Source: Spongiivirga citrea (GTDB taxonomy: Bacteria > Bacteroidota > Bacteroidia > Flavobacteriales > Flavobacteriaceae). From it: a stretch of 64,000 nucleotides of DNA. Of the stretch, positions 45,727 to 54,968 are shown piece after piece. The stretch spans positions 496,001 through 560,000 of the forward strand of contig NZ_JAABOQ010000001.1 of assembly GCF_010671565.1 (NCBI RefSeq). The letters run 5' to 3'. The notes beneath the pieces were generated by a model. The model saw nothing but the letters and a program-made list of their open reading frames with translations, made no database searches and was not told the origin of the DNA. A program made the translations under genes and the position numbers. Each line of letters starts with the position of its first letter. Position 1 is the first letter of the stretch.

Positions 45727-47958
45727 ATGAACAAACTCTTCCTACCTGCACTCTTCATTATATGTGCTACCGCCTCAATCTACGGACAACAAAATAACCA
45801 ACCACAAAGAAAAGACAGTATATATAAGCTCGACGAAGTTGTACTTTCTGCTAATGTAATTTTCGGCAGTAAGTTTGCCGCAAAAAACAGAACCGGATCT
45901 GCTTATTACATATCTCCAGAAGAAATTAAGAAGTTTGGCTATACTGATATCAACAGAACACTACGTAGTGTGCCAGGTGTTAACATTTATGAAGAAGATG
46001 GGTTCGGACTTAGACCTAACATTAGTTTACGCGGGACCTCACCGGAGAGAAGTTCGAAAATTACCTTAATGGAAGACGGTGTGCTAATCGCACCCGCACC
46101 TTACAGCGCGCCTGCCGCCTATTATTTTCCAACAATTGGACGTATGCAAGCCGTTGAAATTTTAAAAGGTAGCAGTCAAATACAGTATGGCCCTTACACC
46201 ACTGGAGGAGCTATTAATATGATCTCAACCCAAATCCCAAATCAGTTCAATGCTGGTTTGATTGCTTCATACGGTAGTTTTAATACTGCTAGAATTCAAG
46301 CTGTAGTTGGCGAGAGCAAAACGAACTTCGGATACCTCGTAGAATACTTTAATTATAACTCAGACGGTTTTAAAGAACTTGATAATGGTGGTAATACCGG
46401 TTTTGATAAAAATGATCTTGTGGCTAAATTTAGAGTTAACACCGCAAAAGAAGAAGGATTAAATCAATCGCTAGACGTAAAGTTTCAATACTCTGACGAA
46501 GAATCAGATGAAACCTACCTAGGACTTACCGATGATGATTTTAATGCTACTCCATTTAGAAGATATGCCGGGTCTAGAGAAGATTTAATGACCACTGAGC
46601 ATGTTCAACTTCAAGCTGATTATTTATTAGACTTCGGCACTAATTTTAAAATTACAACAACAGGATATTACAACGGCTTTAGTAGAAACTGGTATAAATT
46701 AAACGATGTAGTTGCTAACGGAGATAAAGTTGGAATAGCATCGGTATTAGAAGACCCCATTACTTTTGCCGATCATTTTGCGATTGTGAATGGCACACAG
46801 GATGCTGCAGCTGATGCATTGTATGTAAAAGCAAACAATCGTAAATACATCTCTAAAGGTATTCAAACCAAGTTTGATTATCACTGGACTACAGAGACAG
46901 CTTTTCATGACTTAGAAGTTGGTTTACGTTATCACTATGATGAAGAAGATCGTTTTCAGTGGGTTGATCAATACGGCATTAACAATGGACTGTTAAACTT
47001 GACTACTGCTGGAATTCCCGGGACTGATGCCAACCGAATAAGCAGCGCAACGGCATTTGCATCATACATTACCTATAAATTTAAATACAAGGATCTTACA
47101 CTTACGCCCGGAATTCGATATGAAAACATTGAGCTGCAACGCGAGGATTTTGGGAAAAATGATGTTTCAAGAAGCGGGACTGATCTAAGCACTCGAGAAA
47201 ACAAGGTCGATATTTTTATTCCAGGAATAGGCATAAATTATAATGTAAATAATAGTGTATCAGTTTTTGGTGGGGCTCACAAAGGGTTTTCACCTCCAGG
47301 AAGTAAAGATGGTGAAGAGGCAGAAGAAAGTATAAACTACGAATTGGGATCTAGATTTAAGTTTGCAGGTATTTCAGGAGAGTTAGTCGCTTTCTACAAT
47401 GATTATAGCAATTTGTTGGGGAGTGATCTTGCTGCTACAGGAGGAACAGGAAATCTGGAACAATTTAATGCCGGTGAAGTCTTAGTAAGCGGATTGGAAT
47501 TTTTGATTAATTATAACCTCCTTAGTGGAAATGATAAGTTGGCGCTGCCTCTTACATTTGGTTATACTTTTACTGATACTGAATTTCAAAATAGCTTTGG
47601 AAGCGAAGAAGATCTTTGGGGTGAAGTTACTGCCGGGGATGAGCTTCCATATATAAGTAAACACCAATTTAACGCAGGGATTTCTTTAGAAAGCAAGAAG
47701 TTTGAAGTGAACTTAAGTGCTAGACTCAACGGAGAATTTAGAACGGAAGCCGGGAGAGGAAGTATTCCTGAAAACGAATTAGTTCCTTCTAACTTCACAA
47801 TTGATGTATCAGGAAAATATCACTTTAATAAACACTTTAGTCTAACAGCAAATATCATCAATGCACTTGACGAAACCTATGCTGTATCACGAGTGCCAGC
47901 AGGATTAAGACCAGGTCATCCTTTTGGAGTGTACGGTGGCATTCAACTTAGATATTAA
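45727..47958 (+). CDS. TonB-dependent receptor, FecA-like (ferric siderophore or dicitrate type)
   Basis: A 743-residue outer-membrane beta-barrel receptor. A signal peptide (MNKLFLPALFIICATASIYGQ) is followed by a TonB-box-like LDEVVLSAN, the plug domain (NRTLRSVPGVNIYEEDGFGLRPNISLRGTSPERSSKITLMEDGV) and VEILKGSSQIQYGPYTTGGAINMIS, then the barrel ending in the aromatic residue of IQLRY. The plug wording is that of FecA-type iron receptors. It has a strong promoter, a palindrome and a terminator of its own. Confidence 0.92.
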   Translation: MNKLFLPALFIICATASIYGQQNNQPQRKDSIYKLDEVVLSANVIFGSKFAAKNRTGSAYYISPEEIKKFGYTDINRTLRSVPGVNIYEEDGFGLRPNISLRGTSPERSSKITLMEDGVLIAPAPYSAPAAYYFPTIGRMQAVEILKGSSQIQYGPYTTGGAINMISTQIPNQFNAGLIASYGSFNTARIQAVVGESKTNFGYLVEYFNYNSDGFKELDNGGNTGFDKNDLVAKFRVNTAKEEGLNQSLDVKFQYSDEESDETYLGLTDDDFNATPFRRYAGSREDLMTTEHVQLQADYLLDFGTNFKITTTGYYNGFSRNWYKLNDVVANGDKVGIASVLEDPITFADHFAIVNGTQDAAADALYVKANNRKYISKGIQTKFDYHWTTETAFHDLEVGLRYHYDEEDRFQWVDQYGINNGLLNLTTAGIPGTDANRISSATAFASYITYKFKYKDLTLTPGIRYENIELQREDFGKNDVSRSGTDLSTRENKVDIFIPGIGINYNVNNSVSVFGGAHKGFSPPGSKDGEEAEESINYELGSRFKFAGISGELVAFYNDYSNLLGSDLAATGGTGNLEQFNAGEVLVSGLEFLINYNLLSGNDKLALPLTFGYTFTDTEFQNSFGSEEDLWGEVTAGDELPYISKHQFNAGISLESKKFEVNLSARLNGEFRTEAGRGSIPENELVPSNFTIDVSGKYHFNKHFSLTANIINALDETYAVSRVPAGLRPGHPFGVYGGIQLRY

Positions 47959-47982
47959 AAGAAAGAAATTTATATCACGATA

Positions 47983-48018
47983 AAAACGTCATCAGTTCAT
48001 ACTGATGGCGTTTTTTTA
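47983..48018. terminator. bidirectional terminator between the TonB receptor and HMG-CoA lyase genes
   Basis: AAAACGTCATCAGT (47983-47996), loop TCAT, ACTGATGGCGTTTT (48001-48014) with one T-G wobble, then a T-run. The lyase gene converges from the other side and ends at 48019. Confidence 0.8.
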
Positions 48019-48882
48019 TTAATGATAGGAATTAAAGATTTTACTCGCCTCGTTATAGGCACTCTCGAAACTCATAGGTCGGATATTCGTATCGGCTTTT
48101 TCTACAGTAAAATAAGATACCATTCGCTCAGTGGGCATGTTCCCGGTCAGCTCATCTTTGGCCATAGGGCAACCACCAAAACCTTGTATAGCGCCGTCAA
48201 AGCGTCGGCAACCTGCCTTATAAGCTGCATCTACTTTTTCATGCCATTTCGTAGGCGTTGTATGTAAATGAGCGCCAAATTCGATGGCTGGATATTTTGG
48301 AATGAGGTTAGAAAACAAATAATCAATTACTTTAGGAGTCGAGGTCCCCACGGTATCTGATAATGATAAAATGGAAACGCCCATATCGGCCAGCTTCTCG
48401 GTCCATTCCCCAACAATATCCACATTCCAAGGGTCTCCATACGGATTGCCAAATCCCATCGAGAGGTATGCTACTACCTTTTTATCAGAATTCGCCGCAA
48501 TCTCAAGAATCTCCTTTAACACCTCAATAGATTGATCAATGGTTTTATGGGTATTCCTCATCTGGAAGTTCTCAGAAATTGAAAATGGATAGCCTAAATA
48601 ATCTATTGGATCGTGCTTAGCAGCGTCGGTAGCGCCGCGAACATTGGCAACAATGGCTAATAACTTACTGGTAGTTTTCGATAGATCTAGTTTTGAAAGT
48701 ACCTCAGCTGTATCGACCATTTGCGGAATTGCTTTGGGTGACACAAAACTTCCAAAATCGATAGTATCGAATCCACAACGCAACAGCGATTGAATATACT
48801 GTACCTTCTTATCTGTAGGAATAAAGGTCTTAATGCCTTGCATGGCATCCCGCGGACATTCAATTAATTTTACTTGCTGCAT
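48019..48882 (-). CDS. hydroxymethylglutaryl-CoA lyase
   Basis: Cleaves HMG-CoA to acetoacetate and acetyl-CoA at the end of leucine degradation. The 287-residue TIM-barrel enzyme has the start VKLIECPRDAMQGI (the usual PRDGLQ is here PRDAMQ), SFVSPKAIPQM, LSDTVGTSTP, GAHLHTTP with the metal His pair, and QGFGGCPMA with the catalytic Cys. The Gly to Ala change in the first loop is worth noting, although the Arg-Asp pair is kept. Leucine dehydrogenase is also in this window (54969). Confidence 0.92.
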   Translation of the reverse strand: MQQVKLIECPRDAMQGIKTFIPTDKKVQYIQSLLRCGFDTIDFGSFVSPKAIPQMVDTAEVLSKLDLSKTTSKLLAIVANVRGATDAAKHDPIDYLGYPFSISENFQMRNTHKTIDQSIEVLKEILEIAANSDKKVVAYLSMGFGNPYGDPWNVDIVGEWTEKLADMGVSILSLSDTVGTSTPKVIDYLFSNLIPKYPAIEFGAHLHTTPTKWHEKVDAAYKAGCRRFDGAIQGFGGCPMAKDELTGNMPTERMVSYFTVEKADTNIRPMSFESAYNEASKIFNSYH

Positions 48883-48913
48883 GTAGTTGAAAAATAACCT
48901 ACGTAAAAATAAT

Positions 48914-49540
48914 TTATTTATCTGGGATTAATATGAAAATAGCAATCCCAACAAAAACGACAATCTGAAGCCATTTTAGTACTACACCAGACTCTGGATT
49001 CTTTTTAATATACCTTGATATCACTCCAGCCAGCAAAGCAATTAATGTAAACACAACAAAGCTACTCGCAATAAATAGAAAACCTAAGGTATAAAACTGA
49101 ACAACCTCCGTAAGTTCGTCACTAAATAAAAATCCTGGAAAAAGCGCTAGAAAAAATATAGAGACTTTCGGATTTAACACGTTCATAATGAAGCCTTGCT
49201 TAAATAACTCGATTGTAGTTTTTTTCTTGATTTGCTCATCACTAAAAGAAATTTCCGAACTACTTTTGAAAACCCGATATGCCAGATACAGTAGATAAAG
49301 CGCACCAAATAACCTCAGGCCAAAGAACAAATAATCATTCGCTTGTATAATTGCAGACACTCCGAAAGCAACTAAAGTAGTGTGAACAATACAGCCCGTC
49401 ATCAATCCGATTATCGTTGCAAAACCGAACTTAAAACCATTGACCATACTTTGCATTAACACAAAAATATTGTCTGGCCCAGGTGTTAATGCCAATAGCA
49501 TTGTCGCGCCCATAAATGAGAGTAGTATTCCGTAATCCAT
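48914..49540 (-). CDS. LysE family amino-acid exporter
   Basis: A 208-residue protein with six transmembrane helices. It has the LysE/RhtB start YGILLSFMGATMLLALTPGPDNIFVLMQSMVNG and a middle part, KQGFIMNVLNPKVSIFFLALFPGF, typical of the family. These exporters remove surplus amino acids. The start follows the pyrD stop by one base pair overlap distance, so it is translated with pyrD on one message. Confidence 0.92.
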   Translation of the reverse strand: MDYGILLSFMGATMLLALTPGPDNIFVLMQSMVNGFKFGFATIIGLMTGCIVHTTLVAFGVSAIIQANDYLFFGLRLFGALYLLYLAYRVFKSSSEISFSDEQIKKKTTIELFKQGFIMNVLNPKVSIFFLALFPGFLFSDELTEVVQFYTLGFLFIASSFVVFTLIALLAGVISRYIKKNPESGVVLKWLQIVVFVGIAIFILIPDK

Positions 49541-50569
49541 TTACGAAGTACTTTTTAAAATCGCTTTATTTATGCTATTAATCAACCGCGGCCCCTCATA
49601 AATAAAACCCGTATATAGTTGAAGAAGATCAGCTCCAGCTTCTAATTTTTCAAGAGCGTCTTCAGCACTATGAATTCCACCCACGCCAATAATCGGAAAT
49701 GCCTTATTACTTTTTTCAGCTAAAAATCGAATTACTTCTGTGCTTCGGTTGGTTAAAGGTTTTCCGCTTAACCCACCTTTCTCATTTGTCAAGGTTATCG
49801 GACTCCTCAATCCTTTGCGAGAAATGGTTGTATTTGTTGCTATTACACCTGCAATCTTTGTTTCTTGAACAATGTCAATAATATCTAGCAACTGCTCATC
49901 AGTCAAATCGGGGGCTATTTTTAATAGAATAGGTTTTGTTTTTTCCTTAGTCTTATTTAATTCCTGTAGGGTATTTAGCAACTTTGTTAACGGCTCTTTA
50001 TCTTGAAGTTCTCTTAAATTAGGTGTATTGGGTGAAGATACATTCACTACAAAATAATCCACATGTTCATACAAAGCATTAAAGCAGATTGTATAATCAT
50101 TTACTGCTTCATCATTTGGTGTCACCTTATTCTTCCCAATATTACCTCCTATTAATACACCTTTGTTTTTTCTTAGGCGTTTTACGGCATCTTCTACCCC
50201 ACCGTTATTAAATCCCATTCTATTAATAATAGCGCTATCCGTTTTTAATCGAAATAGTCGCTTCTTTGGGTTACCATCTTGAGGTTGAGGAGTAAGGGTT
50301 CCTATTTCAATAAAACCAAAACCAAAATTAGAGAGTTCATTATACAACTTGGCATCTTTATCGAAACCAGCAGCAAGTCCCACAGGATTATCAAAGCTTA
50401 AACCAAATAATTCACGTTTTAATTTGGGGTTTTCTACCTTATAGAAGTTTCTAAAAAGCCATTTAAATCCTGGAATTCTACAAACAAAACGAATTAGTGA
50501 AAAAGTAAAATAATGCACTTTTTCAGGATCGAATTGAAAAAGTATAGGTTTAATTAATAAGCGATACAT
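49541..50569 (-). CDS. pyrD: quinone-dependent dihydroorotate dehydrogenase (class 2)
   Basis: Oxidises dihydroorotate to orotate and passes electrons to the quinone pool. The 342-residue protein has a membrane-associating N-terminal helical part, [53 protein letters not shown] (catalytic Ser loop) and the flavin phosphate loop IIGVGGI followed by [17 protein letters not shown]. It belongs to de novo pyrimidine synthesis with pyrG of this window. Confidence 0.95.
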   Translation of the reverse strand: MYRLLIKPILFQFDPEKVHYFTFSLIRFVCRIPGFKWLFRNFYKVENPKLKRELFGLSFDNPVGLAAGFDKDAKLYNELSNFGFGFIEIGTLTPQPQDGNPKKRLFRLKTDSAIINRMGFNNGGVEDAVKRLRKNKGVLIGGNIGKNKVTPNDEAVNDYTICFNALYEHVDYFVVNVSSPNTPNLRELQDKEPLTKLLNTLQELNKTKEKTKPILLKIAPDLTDEQLLDIIDIVQETKIAGVIATNTTISRKGLRSPITLTNEKGGLSGKPLTNRSTEVIRFLAEKSNKAFPIIGVGGIHSAEDALEKLEAGADLLQLYTGFIYEGPRLINSINKAILKSTS

Positions 50570-50728
50570 ATAATAAGGTGTAGTTGCGCAAAAATAGGAA
50601 ATAGGTATGGGAGTTTAAAGAGCAAATACCTAAAGTTATTACAGCTTAAATTACAACAATAAAAAAGGAAAAATCCCTAGTTTATATTGCCGCATGTGTC
50701 GTAAATTTATAGTAGAAAAGCCCGCGCT

Positions 50729-51964
50729 ATGATAGATAAAAAACAACTGATAGATCGCTTTATTAGTTATGTGAAAATTGATACTGAATCTGACCCGAAT
50801 TCCGATTCTTGCCCAAGTACCGAAAAGCAATGGAAGCTAGCCAACAAACTAGTTCGCCAATTAAAAAAGATGGGGATGAGTGACGTTTCTATCGACGATA
50901 ACGCCTATATCATGGCTACCTTGCCTTCAAATGTTGAGCATAAAGTACCAACTATTGGTTTTATATCTCACTTTGATACTACACCCGATTTTACTGGTGC
51001 AAATGTGAATCCGCAGATTATCGAAAACTACGATGGAAAAGACATTGTATTAAATGAAGAATTAGATATTGTTCTTTCGCCAAAAGAATTTGATGATTTA
51101 AAGCAATATAAAGGCCACACCTTAATCACAACTGATGGCACTACCCTTTTAGGTGCAGATGATAAAGCAGGAATTACTGAGATCATGGAAGCCATGAAAT
51201 ATCTTCTGGCGAATCCCGAAATAAAACATGGAACTATAAAAGTTGGTTTTACTCCAGATGAAGAAATTGGTCGAGGAGCGCATTTGTTTGATGTTGATAA
51301 ATTTGGTGCAGATTGGGCGTATACGATGGATGGAAGTCAGATTGGAGAACTTGAATATGAGAATTTTAATGCTGCAGGTGCCAAAGTACATATAAAAGGA
51401 AAGATTGTTCATCCCGGATATGCAAAAGGTAAAATGATAAACAGCATGTATATTGCACAGGAGTTTATAGATTCGCTGCCAAGAATGGAAACACCGGAGC
51501 ATACGGAAGGCTACGAAGGCTTTTTTCACTTAACTGACATGCACGGTAATGTTGATCAAACTACTTTAGAATATATCATAAGAGATCATGACAAAGAACA
51601 CTTTGTGGCTAGAAAAAATATGTTCGAACAATTGGCTTATGATATCAATAGTAAATATCAAAAAGAATTGGTGAGCGTTACCATTGAGGATCAATATTAC
51701 AATATGAGAGAGAAAATTGAACCGGTGATGCATATAGTCGATCTTGTAGAAAAAGCAATGAAACAGGCTGATATTAAACCTCTTATTAAACCAATCAGAG
51801 GGGGTACTGACGGATCTCAATTAAGCTACAAAGGACTACCCTGCCCAAACATCTTTGCAGGAGGTCATAATTTTCACGGTCGCTATGAGTATGTACCAGT
51901 CGAAAGTATGATGAAGGCTGTAGAAGTTATCGTTAATATAGCAAAAGAGGCTTCAAAATCTTAA
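50729..51964 (+). CDS. pepT: peptidase T (tripeptide aminopeptidase)
   Basis: A 411-residue M20 family dizinc aminopeptidase that removes the N-terminal residue of tripeptides in the cytoplasm. Metal motifs are [10 protein letters not shown] (first His with Asp), [12 protein letters not shown] (bridging Asp), [10 protein letters not shown] (catalytic and metal Glu) and [15 protein letters not shown] with the last His. Length matches PepT. Confidence 0.96.
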   Translation: MIDKKQLIDRFISYVKIDTESDPNSDSCPSTEKQWKLANKLVRQLKKMGMSDVSIDDNAYIMATLPSNVEHKVPTIGFISHFDTTPDFTGANVNPQIIENYDGKDIVLNEELDIVLSPKEFDDLKQYKGHTLITTDGTTLLGADDKAGITEIMEAMKYLLANPEIKHGTIKVGFTPDEEIGRGAHLFDVDKFGADWAYTMDGSQIGELEYENFNAAGAKVHIKGKIVHPGYAKGKMINSMYIAQEFIDSLPRMETPEHTEGYEGFFHLTDMHGNVDQTTLEYIIRDHDKEHFVARKNMFEQLAYDINSKYQKELVSVTIEDQYYNMREKIEPVMHIVDLVEKAMKQADIKPLIKPIRGGTDGSQLSYKGLPCPNIFAGGHNFHGRYEYVPVESMMKAVEVIVNIAKEASKS

Positions 51965-52281
51965 AAATTATCTCGTTCAACTTAAATATCAGTTGTTTAT
52001 CGAAAAGGCATACTTTTTTAAACAAAAGTTCTTTCTTAGTTCTGGTTCTATTTAATATTGTACCAAGGTACAATCGCAAATAGTACCGATTATTTTGAAT
52101 TAGTCAATGATAATTAGGAATAATTATCATTAAAATTTGACAAAAACAAAGTCCCCAACTCGACCTATACAGTCTACTTGTTTTTGCAAACTAGAAAACA
52201 CCTGCTCCGGCGGGTGTTTTTGATTTTATATACTTTCTATTCCATCAAATTCGTATCTTTTTGTCATTAAAACTATCAATC
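51965..52281. other. 317-base non-coding gap with three palindromes and an orphan terminator
   Basis: No gene is seen. The gap holds ATTGTACC-AA-GGTACAAT (52057-52074) and AATGATAATTA-GGAA-TAATTATCATT (52106-52131), both perfect, and then a terminator at 52195-52225 with no gene directly in front of it. The second palindrome resembles Fur-type operators rich in GATAAT. A short untranslated RNA ending at the terminator is possible. I see no clear TAnnTTTG box. Confidence 0.5.
52195..52225 (+). terminator. orphan Rho-independent terminator
   Basis: AAAACACCTGC (52195-52205), loop TCCG, GCGGGTGTTTT (52210-52220) with one T-G wobble, then TGATTTT. It is 230 bases after pepT and 57 before the next start. 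Confidence 0.7.
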
Positions 52282-52869
52282 ATGGATAAAGCTGAAAAAC
52301 TCGAAGCTTATTTCAAACGCAACCTGCAATGGGGAGAAGAGCTATATTATTTGCGAAGTTTACTCAACCAATCTGAATTGACGGAAGATTACAAGTGGAA
52401 TTTCCCAGTTTACACATTGAATAATAAAAATGTTATTGGTCTAGGCGCGTTCAAAGCCTATGTTGGACTCTGGTTTTTTCAGGGATCTTTTTTAAAAGAT
52501 GAACATAAAGTTCTTATCAATGCGCAGGAAGGAAAAACAAAAGGATTGCGCCAATGGCGGTTTACTGGTAAAGAAGAGATGGATGAAGCGCTCATAGTAA
52601 AATATATAGCAGAAGCAATACAAAATCAAAAGGATGGAAAAGAGATTAAAATAGGAAAAAAGTCGGACGTTATTCCAGAAATACTTGCCGAAAAACTAGC
52701 AAAAGACAAAACTTTGCAAACTACATTCAATGCCTTAAAAGCTGGTCAGAAAAGAGAATTTATTGAATATATCAATGAAGCAAAAAGAGAAGCGACTAAG
52801 CTAAGTCGGCTAGAAAAGATTATACCTATGATATTAAGTGGTGTTGGGCTGCATGATAAGTACAAGTAA
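52282..52869 (+). CDS. YdeI/OmpD-associated family protein (DUF1801 domain)
   Basis: A 195-residue soluble protein. The first half fits the DUF1801 fold (LRSLLNQSELTEDYKWNFPVYTLNNKNVIGLGAFKAYVGLWFFQGSFLKDEHKVL). The C-terminal part (about 130-195) carries the YdeI-type helical segment with FNALKAGQKREFIEYINEAKREATKLSRLEKIIPMI. Family members are small, often linked with bacteriocin or polymyxin resistance in Bacillus; the activity is not known. The start ATG 52282 is preferred to an in-frame codon at 52261. Confidence 0.82.
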   Translation: MDKAEKLEAYFKRNLQWGEELYYLRSLLNQSELTEDYKWNFPVYTLNNKNVIGLGAFKAYVGLWFFQGSFLKDEHKVLINAQEGKTKGLRQWRFTGKEEMDEALIVKYIAEAIQNQKDGKEIKIGKKSDVIPEILAEKLAKDKTLQTTFNALKAGQKREFIEYINEAKREATKLSRLEKIIPMILSGVGLHDKYK

Positions 52870-52915
52870 TTAAAATCTCAATATTTAAATTCCAAATCAC
52901 AACTAATAAAGACTA

Positions 52916-52962
52916 TGGTCAGTTCGAGTGTCCCGATAGCTATCGGGATGTATCGAGAACCC
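52916..52962 (-). repeat. interspersed repeat with conserved arms and variable hairpin (copy B)
   Basis: Read on the minus strand: TTCTCGATACAT, then a hairpin that is the perfect 18-base palindrome TCCCGATAGCTATCGGGA (52931-52948), then ACACTCGAACTGAC. Arms match copy A at 41113-41161; the hairpin differs. Confidence 0.65.
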
Positions 52963-53036
52963 TTTCTAGGCGAAATGTGAGTTGTATCAGTAGGGTTCAC
53001 TGAGATTAGCAGAGAAATCAGCTTTAATTTGACAAC

Positions 53037-53066
53037 AAAAAAAAGCCGCCCAAAAGGCGGCTTTTT
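53037..53066 (-). terminator. Rho-independent terminator of yajC
   Basis: AAAAAGCCGCC (53040-53050), loop CAAAA, GGCGGCTTTTT (53056-53066), with a T-run on the minus strand. yajC ends at 53092. Confidence 0.85.
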
Positions 53067-53091
53067 ATATCCAATCGTATATTCGCTATAG

Positions 53092-53388
53092 TTATTTTTT
53101 CTCAGCGGCTGGAGCATTGAGCTTTTGGCTCATCTCCAATGATAGTGCGCTGCGCTCGAACTTGATCTTTCCTGCACCTGTTTCAATTACACAAGTGTTA
53201 TCCTTATCATTTAACTCAAGTACTTTCCCGTGCATACCACTTTTAGTGATAACACGATCTCCGCGTTTTAAACTATTTGCAAAATTTTTCTCCTTTTTTT
53301 GACGTCGTTGTGCTGGTAATATCATAAAAAAGAATATGACCACGATCATCATTAATATAAAAGGTAACTGTCCTCCTAATCCTTCCAT
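53092..53388 (-). CDS. yajC: preprotein translocase subunit YajC
   Basis: A 98-residue protein with one N-terminal transmembrane helix (FILMMIVVIFFFMILPAQRRQKKE) and the small beta domain GDRVITKSGMHGKVLELNDKDNTCVIETGAGKIKFERSAL, the defining YajC layout. It is part of the SecDF-YajC-YidC holo-translocon; secA (13724) and yidC (41308) are in the same window but not adjacent. It lies 26 bases after the DUF1573 gene. Confidence 0.94.
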   Translation of the reverse strand: MEGLGGQLPFILMMIVVIFFFMILPAQRRQKKEKNFANSLKRGDRVITKSGMHGKVLELNDKDNTCVIETGAGKIKFERSALSLEMSQKLNAPAAEKK

Positions 53389-53414
53389 CTACGTTTGCTT
53401 CTGGTGCTAATTAA

Positions 53415-53888
53415 TTATTTACCTGCTGTTGCTGCTGTAGTAGGAGCGGCTGGCTTAACGAATGCTTTAATTCTGAAAGTTTCCTTACCAGACTCCGTAT
53501 TCACATTTGCAGTAAGTGTTTTTGTTACTTGGTTTTGACCACTACCATTGAATTTTACCAAGATCTCTCCTGTTGCACCTGGTGCCACTGGTTCTCTTGT
53601 CCATTCTGGAGCTGTACAACCACAAGTGGTGTTGATATTTGCAATTACTAAAGGTGCTTTACCAGTATTTGTAAATTTGAATACATGCTCTTGCGGTGCT
53701 CTTGATTCAATCTCACCAAAATCCCATTCAGTTTCTTCGAAAGTCATTACTGGGAAAACTCCAGTATTAGCATCTCTTTGCGCAGCTACTTCAACATTCT
53801 CAGCTTTTACTTTAGAGGTTGCATTTTCTTTACAACCTATAACAAGTGTCATTAGTAATACACTTGATAAAAGGGCGATTTTTCTCAT
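53415..53888 (-). CDS. DUF1573 family lipoprotein
   Basis: A 157-residue lipoprotein: signal peptide MRKIALLSSVLLMTLVIGC with lipobox Cys19, then one DUF1573 immunoglobulin-like domain (VMTFEETEWDFGEIESRAPQEHVFKFTNTGKAPLVIANINTTCGCTAPEW). The TCGCTAPEW motif with its pair of Cys is typical. The function is not established. It lies between nusB and yajC on the same strand with short gaps. Confidence 0.9.
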   Translation of the reverse strand: MRKIALLSSVLLMTLVIGCKENATSKVKAENVEVAAQRDANTGVFPVMTFEETEWDFGEIESRAPQEHVFKFTNTGKAPLVIANINTTCGCTAPEWTREPVAPGATGEILVKFNGSGQNQVTKTLTANVNTESGKETFRIKAFVKPAAPTTAATAGK

Positions 53889-53928
53889 TTTTATTGAATT
53901 TTAAAGGGTAAAAATACTATTTTTTCGT

Positions 53929-54870
53929 TCACATCAAACCTCGTCCTACCTTATTTAACGTACCTTTTTGTTGATACTCTTTAACTAACTTATCAAGAAT
54001 ACCATTTATAAATACACTGCTCTTTGGTGTTGAATATTCTTTTGCTACCTCTAAATACTCATTAATAGTAACCTTTACAGGTATTGAGGGAAATTTAGTA
54101 AACTCGCAAATTGCCATTCTCAACAAAACCGCATCAAGTTGTGCAATACGCTCTTTATCCCAATTTGGTGTCTTTCCTTCAATCTCTTTTCCAAGTGATT
54201 CCTCATTTAAGATTGTCTTTCTGAATAGATCGATGGCAAACTTTCGGTCATCATCATCCTTAAATAGTTTAGGAAGTCTAAAATCTTCTTTTCCCTCCTC
54301 TATTTTACGAAGTGTTTTTAGCACCATCGTATTCACCAAAGGAAGATCATCTAACCAAGTAAGTTTTTTGTCCTCCAAATAATCATATAATTTATCATTA
54401 GGAGCGATGACTTCTTTATAAAGGTCTAAAATGATATTTCGATCGTCTTTGTATGATTGGTTCTCATCTTTTAAATACGATTTATACAAATCGCTTTCAA
54501 TAATCGCATCATATATAATACGCACATACTCATCGTCATCCTTCCAATTTCGAAGTTTACGATCTTCGAGTAGTTGCATCAAATTGGAATCGTTATGCAA
54601 AGCAGCGACCAATTCATTTTCAATAAACTTTCGTGATGGGTTCTTTTCTTCTTCTGTTGCAGTGTACTTTTTCTGGATTTTCTCTAATTGAGATTCCGCT
54701 ACACTATTTACCTCTACTAGTAGGTTTAGCATTAGCAAATAGAGATCGTACATATGATCCATACTAGCGGTTAAAAACTTTTCTTGCGGCTTAAGATCAT
54801 CTGAGGCAGCTCGCTGAAAAGCGTAAACCGATTGCATGACTTTTACCCGAATATGTCTTCTTGTCAACAT
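53929..54870 (-). CDS. nusB: transcription antitermination factor NusB (long Bacteroidota form)
   Basis: A 313-residue protein, about twice the length of E. coli NusB. The C-terminal half (about 185-300) carries the NusB fold with WDKERIAQLDAVLLRMAICEFTKFPSIPVKVTINEYLEVAKEYSTPKSSVFINGILDKL, the typical motifs for NusE (S10) and boxA binding. The N-terminal half is helical and charged, an extension usual for this phylum. NusB acts in rRNA antitermination. A terminator hairpin of the leucine dehydrogenase gene stands in its leader. Confidence 0.92.
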   Translation of the reverse strand: MLTRRHIRVKVMQSVYAFQRAASDDLKPQEKFLTASMDHMYDLYLLMLNLLVEVNSVAESQLEKIQKKYTATEEEKNPSRKFIENELVAALHNDSNLMQLLEDRKLRNWKDDDEYVRIIYDAIIESDLYKSYLKDENQSYKDDRNIILDLYKEVIAPNDKLYDYLEDKKLTWLDDLPLVNTMVLKTLRKIEEGKEDFRLPKLFKDDDDRKFAIDLFRKTILNEESLGKEIEGKTPNWDKERIAQLDAVLLRMAICEFTKFPSIPVKVTINEYLEVAKEYSTPKSSVFINGILDKLVKEYQQKGTLNKVGRGLM

Positions 54871-54894
54871 TTGTAAAGAACTTGGCTTTGAATT

Positions 54895-54926
54895 AAAAAA
54901 GGCGAAAGAATTTGATCTCTTTCGCC
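54895..54926 (-). terminator. Rho-independent terminator of the leucine dehydrogenase gene
   Basis: GGCGAAAGA (54901-54909), loop ATTTGATC, TCTTTCGCC (54918-54926); on the minus strand a T-run follows (54900 to 54895). It lies between the dehydrogenase stop (54969) and the nusB start (54870). Confidence 0.8.
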
Positions 54927-54929
54927 CTG

Positions 54930-54937
54930 CAAAAATA
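54930..54937 (-). promoter_or_regulatory. possible -7 box of a nusB promoter
   Basis: TATTTTTG on the minus strand (54937 to 54930), a fit to TAnnTTTG. No good TTTG lies 19 bases upstream. A transcript from it would begin in or next to the terminator stem. Confidence 0.35.
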
Positions 54938-54968
54938 CTATTTAATGCTAATTATAATCGAAAAAGTA

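Noticed and set aside
52878-53117. 79-codon minus-strand frame downstream of yajC
   Set aside because: It runs through the yajC terminator and the interspersed repeat, and its translation has no domain or composition of a real protein.
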